From contig NZ_CP060436.1 in the NCBI RefSeq assembly GCF_003590145.2, positions 840,001 to 904,000 on the forward strand: 64,000 nucleotides of DNA. The letters run 5' to 3'. Numbering within the stretch: position 1 is the stretch's first letter; each line of letters starts with the position of its first letter. A program made the position numbers and the translations under genes. Below the pieces are notes generated by a model. That model was not told the DNA's origin. It saw only the letters and a list, made by a program, of their open reading frames with translations, and ran no database searches. Below are positions 46,431 through 57,222 of the stretch, in pieces. This DNA is from Pseudooceanicola algae. Lineage in GTDB: Bacteria; Pseudomonadota; Alphaproteobacteria; Rhodobacterales; Rhodobacteraceae.

Positions 46431-48100
46431 TTTCCGCAGCAGGTTACTTCCATGGCGGCTTGCGCGCAGAAACAGGAGGCTGCAACCGATACATCCGCTC
46501 GCGCCAAGGCGAGGCCGAGCCGCTGGCGGATGAGGGGAAGATCGGCGCATTCTGAAGTCTCCTTGGCATCAAGACAATCATGCAAGCCCTTGAGAGCCCA
46601 TACGTTATCCGGGTGGATGGCAGCCCGCGGCAGGGCGCCGGCCAGACCAAGATCTTCTCGGAATACCTGTTCGGCCTCGTCGGTCCGGCCCTGTTCGAGG
46701 AGCAGCGCACCCAGGGCGTGGCGCGGCGGCTGCATCCATCCCCAAGGCTCGTCATAGGGCAGCGTATCGGCCAGATGAACCGCCTCACGCAGCGCCGAAA
46801 AGGCCGCCTCGTAGTCCGCTTGGCGATACAGGATCTCGCCACGCAACATCGCGCGGGCAATGTCCAGCAGGTCGATGACGCGGTTGTTTCCCAGCAGACG
46901 GCTTTCAGGGAAGGTCGCGAGGCAGTCAAGAAACTGCGCTTCGGCCAGCAAGGCTTCGGGGACCTCGCCAAGGGCGGCATGGGCAAGAGCGCGCCCGTAA
47001 AGCGTGAATGCAGTACGTGTCACGTAAAGCTGGCGATCATCCGGCAGATCCAAGGCGATCAGCTCCCGCCACCTGCCAAAACGGATCAGGATATGCGGCT
47101 CGAACGCCAGATAGCTCTCGAAGAAATCCGCCATTGGGGGGGAGGTGATCTGCAGTAGCCCCTCCGGTGTCGTATCGCTGATGCCCTTCAGTGCGTCCAT
47201 GGCCGGAGCAATCTGGCCCAGGAACAGCGCCCCGAAAATGATGAAATGGTAATTGTGAAGCCTGTAGCCGGTGTAGAAATCTGCATCTTTCGACCGCGCC
47301 ACCCACTTCAGATCGGCCTTCACCGCTTGCTGGTTCCAGACCACGGCGTCCTGATAGGCCCCGCAAAGCATGTCGATATGGGTCGGCATGTGCACAAGGT
47401 GCCCCGCATCGGGACAAAGCTGTCGCAGCGCGTCGCCGATGGGCAGCGCGGCTTCCGGTTCAGGCGACATTTCCATCAGATGGATGAACAGATGCAGCAA
47501 GCCCGGATGCTTCATCCCGTCCGGACGCGCCAGCGTCGCCTCCAGCACCGCGCGGCACTCCAGCGTATCGGCACCCTCGGCTGGCCGGCCGGTCGCAAGG
47601 TCCCACATCTGCCAGGGCGTGCGGTTCATCATTGCCTCGACGAAAAAGGTCGTGATTTCCGGACTGTCGGGATGGCGGGCATAGGCGCGCCGCATCGCTT
47701 CGGCAAAGGCCGTATCCCAGGGCGCCATGTCATCGGCCGGCGCGCGGTCTGGATAGCGCGCGGGCAGGGCACGGATCAGCGCAGCCTCGACGGGTGTTAC
47801 ATGGGCAACCAGCGCCAGGGCCGCCAGCATCGCGTCATATGCCTCGGACAGGCTGGTTTCGCGCACCGATTGGTCGCGCAGCGCCCAGGGAAAGTTGTAA
47901 TTGGGCCCCGCCGCATAGGCGATCCCCCAATAGGCCATGGCGCACCCGGGATCAGCTTCGGTCGCGCGCCGAAAACAACGCAAGGCCTCTTCGTGGTGAA
48001 ACCCGTAGGTCCAGACCAGTCCCCGGTCGAACCAGATCTGCGCCTCGTTCGAACGCGTGGTCACGGGAAAACTATGATTTCCCAGGTCGAAATAGGTCAT
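46424..48100 (-). CDS. Tetratricopeptide-repeat protein, unknown function
   Basis: 558 residues from ATG 48100 with AGGAG. Helical repeats throughout; recognisable TPRs at about 20-60 (AQIWFDRGLVWTYGFHHEEALRCFRRATEADPG) and 430-500. A histidine- and methionine-rich middle (HPGLLHLFIHLMEM, MPTHIDMLCGAYQDAV) is conserved in a family of about 550 residues with no clear enzyme role. No signal peptide. Its last codons hold the second MarR-type half operator. Confidence 0.85.
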   Translation of the reverse strand: MTYFDLGNHSFPVTTRSNEAQIWFDRGLVWTYGFHHEEALRCFRRATEADPGCAMAYWGIAYAAGPNYNFPWALRDQSVRETSLSEAYDAMLAALALVAHVTPVEAALIRALPARYPDRAPADDMAPWDTAFAEAMRRAYARHPDSPEITTFFVEAMMNRTPWQMWDLATGRPAEGADTLECRAVLEATLARPDGMKHPGLLHLFIHLMEMSPEPEAALPIGDALRQLCPDAGHLVHMPTHIDMLCGAYQDAVVWNQQAVKADLKWVARSKDADFYTGYRLHNYHFIIFGALFLGQIAPAMDALKGISDTTPEGLLQITSPPMADFFESYLAFEPHILIRFGRWRELIALDLPDDRQLYVTRTAFTLYGRALAHAALGEVPEALLAEAQFLDCLATFPESRLLGNNRVIDLLDIARAMLRGEILYRQADYEAAFSALREAVHLADTLPYDEPWGWMQPPRHALGALLLEQGRTDEAEQVFREDLGLAGALPRAAIHPDNVWALKGLHDCLDAKETSECADLPLIRQRLGLALARADVSVAASCFCAQAAMEVTCCGNS

Positions 48101-48183
48101 CCCGTTCTCCTGCTGGCCGCGTGATCATGACCGAGGTAACATCCCCTGACCAGTCCCACCAAAACGCCCCTTGTCCAGGTGGG

Positions 48184-48241
48184 CTCCCCTGCATGTTTCC
48201 CTGTTTCAAATATCCCCGCCGGAGGCCCGCCCGCAGGGCGG
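48184..48241 (-). repeat. Dispersed intergenic hairpin/ATATTT-type repeat, copy 2
   Basis: Read on the minus strand, downstream of the tandem-HD gene: a CCGCCC-TGC-GGGCGG hairpin, then CGGCGGGGATATTTG and AACAGGGAAAC. About 35 of 41 bases match copy 3 at 59108-59148. Confidence 0.7.
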
Positions 48242-48261
48242 AAAATATACGTCCGGTTGCA

Positions 48262-49431
48262 CTAGATACCGGTCACTGCCCGGATGCGCGGGGCGATATG
48301 CTGCCACAGGAGCGGGACCGAGCGCCTGATCGTTGCGCCGACGCGGGCTTCTATCATGTCGAACCCTACGCCATTGCGCTTCCAGGACAGGCCTCCCGAG
48401 GCAAGGTTCTGGATGGGGGGCTGGAACCGGTCCAGAGCCTTTGCAAACCTTGCATCGGCGGTCTCTGCCGCCTCAAATTCATCCCAGAGCGCACGCAGTG
48501 CAGCACCCTCGGACGCTGGCAGGATCCCGAAGATCCTGTCCGCCGCCGCCAGTTCCGCCTGGGCGATCTCCTTCTGGCTGGCTTCGGTCTGGGCATAGAT
48601 GGGGGCATCCCCGGCATCGATTTCCACCAGATCATGCAGCAACAGCATGCGGATCACCCGGAAAATCGACACATCAATCGGCGCGTGATCCGCCAGGGCC
48701 AACGCATATAGCGCCAGGTGCCAGCTGTGCTCCGCAGAATTTTCCTGCCGCGATCCGTCGCAAAGGGTCGTCGCCCGATCGATCCGCTTCAACTGGTCCG
48801 CCTCGGCCAGAAAGGCGCAGCGGGCCGTGATTGCCTCGGCCCCCAGCGTCAACCCGGACAGCAGGTGCTCATGTAACTCTGGCAGGGTCTCGGCCAAAAG
48901 GCGCGCGCGACCTTGCCGCAGGTTTTGCTGGCCCACGGCCACATGATCGGGGCGCAGCGGATTGGCGGCAAAGCTCTGCAAGACCGGCAGGGCGTAATCG
49001 ACGCTCTTGGCCAGCCGTGCGGGGCGGCTCTGCCTGGCCTCGAATTCATCCCAGATCCCACGCAATTGCGCGCCCTGGGGGGCGGGCAGCAGCCCATAGA
49101 TACGGTCGGCGGCCGACCGTTCGGCGCGCTCCAGCGCGACCGCATCATGGGGTTCGTTGATCGGTTGATCCCCGGCGTCGATCTCGACCAGGTCATGCAG
49201 GATCAGCATGGCGAGGATCCGGTCAAGCTCGTCGGGCGGCAGATCACCCAGCCAGACCAAGGCGGCAAGCGCAGCTTGCCAGCAATGTTCGGCCACGTTT
49301 TCCTGTCGCGACTGGTCTAGCAGGGTCGAGGCGCGGATGACGCCTTTCAGGCGATCGGCCTCGGTCAGGAAGGTGATCCGCGCCTCGAGGGCTGCCGGAT
49401 CATCCACCGGCCATCGCGGTTCGGCGTCCAT
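48262..49431 (-). CDS. Tandem HD-domain phosphohydrolase
   Basis: 389 residues from ATG 49431 with AAGGA. Two similar HD_3-type domains in a row: first His49/His79-Asp80 (RQENVAEHCW ... LILHDLVEIDAGD), second His235/His266-Asp267 (RQENSAEHSW ... LLLHDLVEIDAGD). Each matches the YfbR/5'-deoxynucleotidase group, which normally has one such domain. Both keep the metal ligands, so both may be active. Substrate not readable. Internal duplication is clear. Confidence 0.9.
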   Translation of the reverse strand: MDAEPRWPVDDPAALEARITFLTEADRLKGVIRASTLLDQSRQENVAEHCWQAALAALVWLGDLPPDELDRILAMLILHDLVEIDAGDQPINEPHDAVALERAERSAADRIYGLLPAPQGAQLRGIWDEFEARQSRPARLAKSVDYALPVLQSFAANPLRPDHVAVGQQNLRQGRARLLAETLPELHEHLLSGLTLGAEAITARCAFLAEADQLKRIDRATTLCDGSRQENSAEHSWHLALYALALADHAPIDVSIFRVIRMLLLHDLVEIDAGDAPIYAQTEASQKEIAQAELAAADRIFGILPASEGAALRALWDEFEAAETADARFAKALDRFQPPIQNLASGGLSWKRNGVGFDMIEARVGATIRRSVPLLWQHIAPRIRAVTGI

Positions 49432-49537
49432 GGCGGTTCCTTCGCTTACAGATATGGGACAATCCCAGATCAGGGATCGCCGGGCGAAAACGGATGGCCG
49501 GTCCCGGCCCCCGTCCCGCCCGGCAGGGCCGGGCCGT

Positions 49538-50194
49538 TCAGCGCGACGATTCGGTCAGGCGGCGCTTCACATAGTCGGAAACGGACCCGATCATATGGGT
49601 CATCTGCGCCTCTTCCGAGAAGAAGTGCCCGGCGCCATCGACCTGCTCGTGCGTGATGGTAATGCCCTTCTGCTCCTGCAGCTTGGACACCAGGCCGGTG
49701 GTATCTTCCGGCGGCGCGACACGGTCGGCGGCCCCGTTGATGATCAGGCCGGAACTGGGGCAGGGCGCGAGGAAGCTGAAGTCGTACATGTTCGCCGGCG
49801 GGCTGACCGAGATGAATCCGGTGATCTCGGGGCGACGCATCAGCAACTGCATGCCGATCCAGGCCCCGAAGGAAAAGCCCGCAACCCAGCAATGCTTGGA
49901 GTTCGAGTTCATGGATTGCAGGTAATCCAGAGCAGAGGCTGCATCGGAAAGCTCGCCGATACCCTGATCGTATTCCCCCTGGCTGCGCCCGACACCGCGG
50001 AAATTGAACCGCAGCACGGTGAAGCCCATGTTGTAGAAGGCGTAATGAAGGTTGTAGACGACCTTGTTGTTCATCGTGCCGCCGAATTGCGGATGCGGAT
50101 GCAGGACGATGGCGATCGGGGCGTCACGATCCTTCTGGGGGTGGTATCGACCTTCCAGACGACCTTCCGGTCCGGGAAAGATAACCTCGGGCAT
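49538..50194 (-). CDS. Alpha/beta hydrolase
   Basis: 218 residues from ATG 50194 after AAGGACAGG. Nucleophile elbow GFSFGAW (Ser in GxSxG), preceding HPHPQFGGTMNNKVV oxyanion region, acid near ADRVAPPEDT, and His in GAGHFF. Resembles the YqiA/DLH-like small hydrolases found upstream of roseobacter iscR-suf operons. Divergent from iscR; substrate unknown. Confidence 0.88.
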   Translation of the reverse strand: MPEVIFPGPEGRLEGRYHPQKDRDAPIAIVLHPHPQFGGTMNNKVVYNLHYAFYNMGFTVLRFNFRGVGRSQGEYDQGIGELSDAASALDYLQSMNSNSKHCWVAGFSFGAWIGMQLLMRRPEITGFISVSPPANMYDFSFLAPCPSSGLIINGAADRVAPPEDTTGLVSKLQEQKGITITHEQVDGAGHFFSEEAQMTHMIGSVSDYVKRRLTESSR

Positions 50195-50226
50195 ACAAGA
50201 CCTGTCCTTACGTGGGGTGCTTATTC

Positions 50227-50263
50227 TTGACGAATTTGCTGGGGCACCTTAGAAATATTCTAA
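50227..50263 (+). promoter_or_regulatory. iscR-suf promoter with overlapping ICE (Irr) box
   Basis: TTGACG (-35, 50227-50232), 17-base spacer, TAGAAA (-10, 50250-50255). The perfect palindrome TTAGAA-ATA-TTCTAA (50249-50263) covers the -10 element and fits the iron-control element bound by Irr. Binding would block the promoter of the suf operon. Confidence 0.7.
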
Positions 50264-50358
50264 ACGACCGAGCAAGGCCCGGTGCGGGCTTCAAAGCGAG
50301 ATAGTCCGCGTTTGCCCAGAGGTCAATGAATTCAACCCGAACCGCAAGGAGTTCCAGG

Positions 50359-50817
50359 GTGAAACTGAGTACCAAGGGGCGTTATGCCATGGTTGCCCTG
50401 GCGGATATCGCGTTGCAGCCGGCAGATTCGCTGGTCGCGCTTGGCGACATTTCGCGCCGGCAGTCGATTTCGCTGCCCTACCTGGAACAACTCTTCGTCA
50501 AGCTGCGTCGCGCCGGCGTGGTCGTAAGCGTCCGGGGGCCGGGTGGCGGTTACAGGCTTGCCCGCGACCCGATGGAACTCCGGGTGGTCGATGTGCTGGC
50601 GGCGGTGGATGAAACCGTGAGCGCCATGCACAAGGGAGCCGGCGCCAGCGGCGGTCTTTCCGGGTCACGCGCGCAATCGGTCACCAACCGGCTCTGGGAA
50701 GGGCTGTCCGCACAGGTCTACGTGTTCCTGCACCAGACGACGCTGGGGGATGTGGTGCGAAATGAACTGGCCCCATGCCCTGCGGTGCCGAACCTGTTCG
50801 AAGTGGTGGACGAGTGA
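50359..50817 (+). CDS. iscR: Rrf2-family regulator IscR, single-cysteine type
   Basis: 152 residues from the GTG at 50359 with AAGGAG upstream; earlier in-frame starts lack this. KLSTKGRYAMVALADIAL and ISRRQSISLPYLEQLFVKLR form the Rrf2 HTH. The three cysteines that hold the 2Fe-2S cluster in E. coli IscR are absent: that stretch reads MHKGAGASGGLSGS. Only Cys140 remains, as reported for Rhodobacter sphaeroides IscR. First gene of the suf operon. Confidence 0.92.
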   Translation: MKLSTKGRYAMVALADIALQPADSLVALGDISRRQSISLPYLEQLFVKLRRAGVVVSVRGPGGGYRLARDPMELRVVDVLAAVDETVSAMHKGAGASGGLSGSRAQSVTNRLWEGLSAQVYVFLHQTTLGDVVRNELAPCPAVPNLFEVVDE

Positions 50818-50901
50818 CTTGATGCTGACCGCCGCAACATATCGTGACCGGGAAAGGGGGCACCACCCCCCCTTTGGGACTGCCTTGACGGAGGGGCGGG
50901 C

Positions 50902-51945
50902 ATGATGCGCGCCTATCTTGACCACAATGCAACGACACCACTGCGCGCAGAAGCGCGGGAGGGGATGATCGCGGCCATGGACGTTGCCGGCAATCCGTCT
51001 TCGGTGCATGCCGAAGGTCGCGGAGCCAAGGCTCTGGTCGAAAAGGCGCGAGGTCAGATCGCGGCAGCGCTTGGCGCGGAGGGGGCCGATATCGTCTTCG
51101 TCTCCAGTGCGACAGAAGGTGCAGCGCTGGCTTTGGCGGGGCGCGGGCTTCATGGCGCTGATATCGAACATGATGCGGTGCTGGCCTGGGTCGATGCTGA
51201 CCTCAAGGTGGATCAGGGCGGGCTTGTTGAGGTCTCCGATCCGCAGGCCAGCACGTTGCAGATCGCCAATAGCGAAACGGGCGTGGTTCAATCGCTTCCC
51301 GATGGGTTGGCTGTCAGCGATCTGACACAGGGCTTCGGCAAGCTGCCCCTTGCGTTCAACTGGCTCGGTAGCCAGATGGGTATCGTGTCGGCGCACAAGC
51401 TGGGCGGGCCGAAGGGCATCGGCGCGATCGTCATGCGGCGGGGTACAGAATTGCCTGCGCAATTGCGGGGCGGTGGTCAGGAAATGGGCCGTCGTGCCGG
51501 CACCGAGAATGTCATCGGCATCGCCGGCTTTGGTGCTGCGGCCGAGGCGGCGGCCAGGGATCTTGCGGCGGGTCTTTGGGAAGACGTTGCTGCGCGGCGG
51601 GATCGGATGGAAGCCATCCTGCTGGACGGCGAACCGGGGTTGGAGATCGCCGGGGCAGGCGCTAAACGCTTGCCGAACACCTCCTGCCTGGTGACGCCCG
51701 GCTGGAAAGGGGAAACCCAGGTGATGCAGATGGACCTTGCCGGTTTCGCGGTCAGCGCCGGGTCGGCCTGTTCCAGCGGCAAGTTGCGCGCCAGCAATGT
51801 GCTGCGCGCAATGGGATATGACGAGGCCGCCGCAGCCGGAGCGTTGCGGGTCAGCCTTGGTCCGTTGACGACGGATGACGAGACAGAGCGTTTTGCCATG
51901 AAATGGCTCGCGCAGAGACGGAAACATCAGGCCCGCGCGGCATGA
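50902..51945 (+). CDS. Cysteine desulfurase, IscS/NifS-like
   Basis: 347 residues from ATG 50902 with GGAGG. Shorter than E. coli IscS (404). PLP lysine Lys166 ([10 protein letters not shown]), His90, Asp140/Gln143 pair (DLTQ), and catalytic Cys290 in SAGSACSSG, so all key residues remain although the middle is compact. Delivers sulfur for Fe-S assembly; a second desulfurase, SufS, lies at the end of the operon. Confidence 0.9.
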   Translation: MMRAYLDHNATTPLRAEAREGMIAAMDVAGNPSSVHAEGRGAKALVEKARGQIAAALGAEGADIVFVSSATEGAALALAGRGLHGADIEHDAVLAWVDADLKVDQGGLVEVSDPQASTLQIANSETGVVQSLPDGLAVSDLTQGFGKLPLAFNWLGSQMGIVSAHKLGGPKGIGAIVMRRGTELPAQLRGGGQEMGRRAGTENVIGIAGFGAAAEAAARDLAAGLWEDVAARRDRMEAILLDGEPGLEIAGAGAKRLPNTSCLVTPGWKGETQVMQMDLAGFAVSAGSACSSGKLRASNVLRAMGYDEAAAAGALRVSLGPLTTDDETERFAMKWLAQRRKHQARAA

Positions 51946-52084
51946 TCAGCGACAGACAGGACGTGACGTAATGACACGGATGGATATACCGGCCGTCGGG
52001 CCGGAGGCAGAGACTTCCGCGGCTGACGCCCGGAAGCAGGATGCCACTGATCAGCCCGCAGTTGCGCCGGAAGGGAACAACGAC

Positions 52085-53608
52085 ATGAAAGCCGACCTCA
52101 ACGCCGAAGTAAAAGAGGGTGTCGACCAGGATACGGTGGACGCGGTTCGCCACCTTGGCACTTACAAATACGGTTGGGAAACCGAGATCGAGATGGACTA
52201 TGCGCCGCTCGGCCTGAGCGAGGACATCGTCCGCCTGATTTCGGACAAGAACGGCGAGCCCGAGTGGATGCTGGAATGGCGTTTGCAGGCCTATCGCCGC
52301 TGGCTGGAAAAGGAAGAGCCCAACTGGGCCATGGTCGACTACCCCGCGATCGATTTCCAGAGCCAGTACTACTATGCCCGCCCCAAGAGCATGGAAGAAA
52401 AGCCCAAATCCCTCGACGAGGTCGACCCCAAGCTGCTTGCCACCTATGAAAAGCTCGGCATTCCGCTGAAGGAACAGATGCTGCTGGCCGGCGTCCAGCC
52501 CGAAGATGGCGAAGAACCCAAGGCCGACCGCAAGGTCGCCGTGGATGCGGTTTTCGACTCCGTCTCCGTCGGCACGACCTTCCAGAAGGAGCTGCGCGAA
52601 GCCGGCGTGATCTTCTGCTCGATCTCCGAGGCAATCCGCGAGCATCCCGAGCTGGTCAAGAAGTACCTCGGTTCGGTGGTTCCGGTCAGCGACAACTTCT
52701 ATGCCACGCTCAACAGCGCCGTGTTCAGCGACGGCTCTTTCGTCTACGTGCCGCCGGGCGTGCGCTGCCCGATGGAGCTGTCGACCTATTTCCGCATCAA
52801 CGCGGAGAACACGGGCCAGTTCGAACGCACGCTGATCATTGCGGACAAGGGCAGCTATGTCAGCTACCTCGAAGGCTGCACCGCGCCGCAACGCGACGTT
52901 GCCCAGCTGCACGCGGCCGTGGTCGAGATCATCCTCGAGGAAGACGCCGAGGTGAAGTATTCCACCGTTCAGAACTGGTTCCCCGGTGACGAGAACGGCA
53001 AGGGCGGGATCTACAACTTCGTGACCAAGCGGGCCGATTGCCGCGGCGATCGCTCCAAGGTGATGTGGACCCAGGTCGAAACCGGCTCGGCCGTGACCTG
53101 GAAATACCCGTCCTGCATCCTGCGCGGCGACGACAGCCAGGGCGAGTTCTATTCCATCGCCATCGCCAACAACTACCAGCAGGCCGATACCGGCACCAAG
53201 ATGGTTCACCTGGGCAAGAACACCAAATCGCGCATCGTCTCCAAGGGGATCAGTGCGGGCAAGGCCCAGAACACCTATCGCGGTCTGGTGTCCATGCACC
53301 CGAAGGCCAAGAACAGCCGCAATTACACCCAGTGCGACAGCTTGCTGATCGGCTCGGGCTGCGGCGCGCATACGGTGCCTTATATCGAGGTCAAGAACAA
53401 TTCGAGCCGTGCGGAGCACGAGGCGACGACGTCGAAGGTGGATGACAACCAGCTGTTCTATTGCCGCTCGCGCGGGATGGACGAAGAGGCCGCCGTTGCA
53501 CTGGTCGTGAACGGGTTCTGCAAGGACGTGCTTCAGGCGCTGCCGATGGAATTCGCCATGGAAGCACAGCAGCTTGTCGCGATCTCGCTGGAAGGGTCGG
53601 TGGGCTGA
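52085..53608 (+). CDS. sufB: Fe-S cluster scaffold subunit SufB
   Basis: 507 residues from ATG 52085 with GGAAGGG upstream; an earlier ATG at 51971 would add 38 weakly conserved residues. Carries the SufB hallmark [17 protein letters not shown] and C-terminal RGMDEEAA(V)ALVVNGFC. Forms the SufBC2D scaffold with SufC and SufD. Next gene starts 36 bases after the stop. Confidence 0.96.
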   Translation: MKADLNAEVKEGVDQDTVDAVRHLGTYKYGWETEIEMDYAPLGLSEDIVRLISDKNGEPEWMLEWRLQAYRRWLEKEEPNWAMVDYPAIDFQSQYYYARPKSMEEKPKSLDEVDPKLLATYEKLGIPLKEQMLLAGVQPEDGEEPKADRKVAVDAVFDSVSVGTTFQKELREAGVIFCSISEAIREHPELVKKYLGSVVPVSDNFYATLNSAVFSDGSFVYVPPGVRCPMELSTYFRINAENTGQFERTLIIADKGSYVSYLEGCTAPQRDVAQLHAAVVEIILEEDAEVKYSTVQNWFPGDENGKGGIYNFVTKRADCRGDRSKVMWTQVETGSAVTWKYPSCILRGDDSQGEFYSIAIANNYQQADTGTKMVHLGKNTKSRIVSKGISAGKAQNTYRGLVSMHPKAKNSRNYTQCDSLLIGSGCGAHTVPYIEVKNNSSRAEHEATTSKVDDNQLFYCRSRGMDEEAAVALVVNGFCKDVLQALPMEFAMEAQQLVAISLEGSVG

Positions 53609-53644
53609 GGCCCCGCAAGGGCACGTGTCCAAAGGAGATCTGAC

Positions 53645-53962
53645 GTGATTGTAACAACGACAAACGGCGTCGACGGGCGCCGCATCAGCGATTATCGCGG
53701 CATTGTCGTGGGCGAAGCGATCATGGGCGCCAACGTGGTGCGTGATTTCTTCGCCTCGATCACCGATGTGATCGGTGGCCGGTCGGGCGCCTATGAAAGC
53801 AAGCTACAGGATGCCCGCAACGTGGCCATGGCCGAGTTGGAACAGCGCGCCGCGGCGCTTGGGGCGACGGCCGTGGTGGGCGTGGATATCGACTACGAAG
53901 TCGTGGGTGACAGCATGCTGATGGTTTCGGTCTCGGGGACCGCGGTGGTGCTGGGCGAATGA
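53645..53962 (+). CDS. YbjQ/UPF0145 family protein
   Basis: 105 residues starting with GTG at 53645. Pattern [40 protein letters not shown] and [17 protein letters not shown] is the UPF0145/YbjQ fold (PF01906). Often labelled heavy-metal-binding, but few cysteines are present and the function is not known. Lies between sufB and sufC with a 4-base overlap to the next gene. Confidence 0.9.
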   Translation: MIVTTTNGVDGRRISDYRGIVVGEAIMGANVVRDFFASITDVIGGRSGAYESKLQDARNVAMAELEQRAAALGATAVVGVDIDYEVVGDSMLMVSVSGTAVVLGE

Positions 53963-54588
53963 CCTTGCCGGTGTCCGATACCGTGCCTTTGACAGGGACT
54001 TTGACCGGGCCAGGGCCGGAGCTTGTCTTCCCGCCGCAGGAAGCCGAGGCCGTGCGCCTGGCCTATGCGGAAGCGGAGGCGATCCTGGAATATGGCGCAG
54101 GCGGGTCGACCATGCTTGCCGTGGCAGCGGGTACGCCGATCGTTTCCGTGGAAAGCGATGCGGGTTGGGTCTACCAGATGCGCGGCTGGATCCGCGACAG
54201 CGCTCCCACGGTCCTGGCCGAGGTGATCCATGCCGATATCGGGCCGACCGGCGACTGGGGCTATCCGCGCGATGCCTCGGGCTGGAAAGATTACGCGGCC
54301 TATCCGCTGAAGGTCTGGGACCGTCTGGGTCAGGATCTGCCGCTGCCCGACGTGGTGCTGGTCGATGGGCGCTTCCGCACCGGCTGTGCCCTGGCCACCG
54401 CCTTTCGCAGCCCGCGTCCCGTGACGCTGCTGTTCGATGATTACAAGGACCGGCCCCGCTACCACGAGATCGAAGGATTTCTGGGTGCGCCGACGCTTAT
54501 CGGTCGGCTGGCGGTCTTTGACGTGACGCCGATGGCGATCCCCGCGGATCGTCTTCTCGACATTCAATTGATGCTGACACACCCCTGA
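53959..54588 (+). CDS. Suf-operon protein of unknown function, methyltransferase-like
   Basis: 209 residues. The block [15 protein letters not shown] followed by a Val-Glu-Ser-Asp segment ([12 protein letters not shown]) and a later [12 protein letters not shown] looks like a Rossmann SAM-dependent methyltransferase with a glycine-rich motif I, an acidic motif II and a motif IV. No catalytic assignment is possible. It overlaps the YbjQ-like gene by 4 bases and stands directly before sufC. Confidence 0.7.
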   Translation: MTLPVSDTVPLTGTLTGPGPELVFPPQEAEAVRLAYAEAEAILEYGAGGSTMLAVAAGTPIVSVESDAGWVYQMRGWIRDSAPTVLAEVIHADIGPTGDWGYPRDASGWKDYAAYPLKVWDRLGQDLPLPDVVLVDGRFRTGCALATAFRSPRPVTLLFDDYKDRPRYHEIEGFLGAPTLIGRLAVFDVTPMAIPADRLLDIQLMLTHP

Positions 54589-54647
54589 AAACAGGGATCG
54601 GCCGACCGGGGCACGGCCCCGCGTGCGGCTAGAAGAAGGAAATGAAA

Positions 54648-55402
<755 letters not shown>

Positions 55403-55403
<1 letters not shown>

Positions 55404-56719
55404 TGGCTGCCCAGACCAATGCACAAAAGGCGCGCGAGCGCCTGGCCGAACAGAAATCCGTCGCGACCGAAGCCCGGCTTGCGGCCCTTGCTCCGCGCCC
55501 GAGCGCGGGGTGGAGCGATCCTGCCCGCGCCGATGCGCTGGCCCGGCTGCGCGCCGAAGGCCTGCCGCATCCGCGTGACGAATACTGGAAATACACCCGC
55601 CCCGAAAGCCTGACCGCAGCGAAACCGCCCAAGGCCGCGCTGTTCGCCACGGAAGAGCCGCAGATGTTTTCCGACCTCGACCGGCTGAAGCTGGTCTTCG
55701 TCGATGGTGTCTTTGATGCCGGGGAAAGCGATGATCTGGCGCTGGAAGGCATCAGCATCGAACGCATGGCCGAGGTCGGCAGCGATATCCACTGGGCCAA
55801 GGGGCTCTACGGCAAACTCGAAGCTGCCGGTCAGGATCCCGTGGCGCGCCCGTTGGCGGCGCTGAACACCTATGCCGCGACCGACGGTCTGTTGATCCGG
55901 GTGACCCGCACGCCCAGCAAGCCGCTGTCGGTGGTCTATCATCACCGCTCCGAAACCTCGGACGCGATGTTGCATCACGTGATCAAGCTGGAACCGGGGA
56001 CCGAGCTGACCCTGTTGGAAAACGGCCCTGCCGCCGCGCGTTTCAACAAGGTGATGGAAGTGGACGTCGGTGACGGCGCGAAATTCCATCATGTCCGCGC
56101 CCAGGGCCGGGATCACGAACGCCGTGCCGTGACCCATATCTTTGGCCGGCTGGGGCGCGAAAGCCTGTTCAAGACCTTCACCCTGACCGCCAATGGCGTT
56201 CTGACCCGCAACGAAGTCGTGCTGGAACTGCTTGGCGACGATGCGATTGCCCATGTCGCCGGTGCCTCGCTCGGGGATGGGGACTTCCTGCACGACGACA
56301 CGGTCTTCGTGACGCATGTCGCGGAAAATTGCGAAAGCCGCCAGGTCTTCAAGAAGGTGCTGCGCAACGGGGCGCAGGGGGTCTTCCAGGGCAAGATCCT
56401 GGTCAAGGAAGGCGCGCAGCGGACCGATGGGTATCAGCTGAGCCAATCGCTTTTGCTGGATGGTGACAGCCAGTTCCTGGCCAAGCCCGAGCTTGAGATC
56501 TATGCCGATGATGTGGCCTGTTCGCATGGCTCCACTTCTGGCGCGATCGACGAAGAGGCGCTGTTCTATCTGCGCGCGCGCGGTGTCAGCCATGCGCAAT
56601 CGGTGAACCTTCTGACGCTGGCCTTCCTGGCACAGGCGCTGGAAGAGATCGAATCCGAGGCCCTGCGCGAGATCCTGCTGGAGCGTCTGACCGCCTGGCT
56701 GGACCGACGTCAAAACTGA
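55403..56719 (+). CDS. sufD: Suf complex subunit SufD
   Basis: 438 residues from ATG 55403, within the sufC stop TGATG, after GGAGG. SufB-like beta-helix core; C-terminal conserved CSHGSTSGAIDEEALFYLRARGV with the His/Cys used for cluster assembly with SufB. Overlaps the next gene by one base (TGATG). Confidence 0.95.
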
Positions 56720-57222
56720 TGTCGCTGGTGCTGAACATCGCTGCGACCTATCGCAGCCCGCGCCGGGTCGTGGCCCGGATCCTGGCCGATGGCCCGCGCG
56801 AAGATCGTGCGCTGGCCATGGTCATGGGCGGCTGTGTGGCGATGTTTCTGGCGCAATGGCCGCGGCTGGCGCGCGAAGCCTTCGAAACCGGGGCCGAGCT
56901 TCAGATGCTGATGGGGGGCGCGCTTCTGGGCGTGGTCTTCATCCTGCCGCTGGCGCTTTATGTGCTGGCCGGGTTGTCGCATCTGGTGGCGCGGCTCGTG
57001 GGCGGGCAGGGTGCGCCCTTTGGCGCGCGCGTCGCGCTGTTCTGGGCGTTGGTGGCGGCGACGCCGCTGCTGCTCCTGCATGGATTGGTGGCGGGGCTGA
57101 TCGGCCCCGGCGCCGCGCTGAGCCTGGTCGGACTGGTCTGGCTGGGAGTTTTCCTGTGGTTCTGGATCGCCGGAATGATCGAAGCGGAACGCAACTTCAC
57201 TGACCGGAGCCTTGCTGCATGA
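56719..57222 (+). CDS. Yip1-like integral membrane protein, first of two
   Basis: 167 residues; four or five hydrophobic segments (VMGGCVAMFLAQ, GALLGVVFILPLALYVLAG, VALFWALVAATPLLLLHGLVAG, SLVGLVWLGVFLWFWIAGMI). Overall layout of Yip1-type four-helix proteins. Starts on the last base of the sufD stop and overlaps its successor by 4 bases, so it is tightly coupled to suf; function unknown. Confidence 0.8.
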   Translation: MSLVLNIAATYRSPRRVVARILADGPREDRALAMVMGGCVAMFLAQWPRLAREAFETGAELQMLMGGALLGVVFILPLALYVLAGLSHLVARLVGGQGAPFGARVALFWALVAATPLLLLHGLVAGLIGPGAALSLVGLVWLGVFLWFWIAGMIEAERNFTDRSLAA

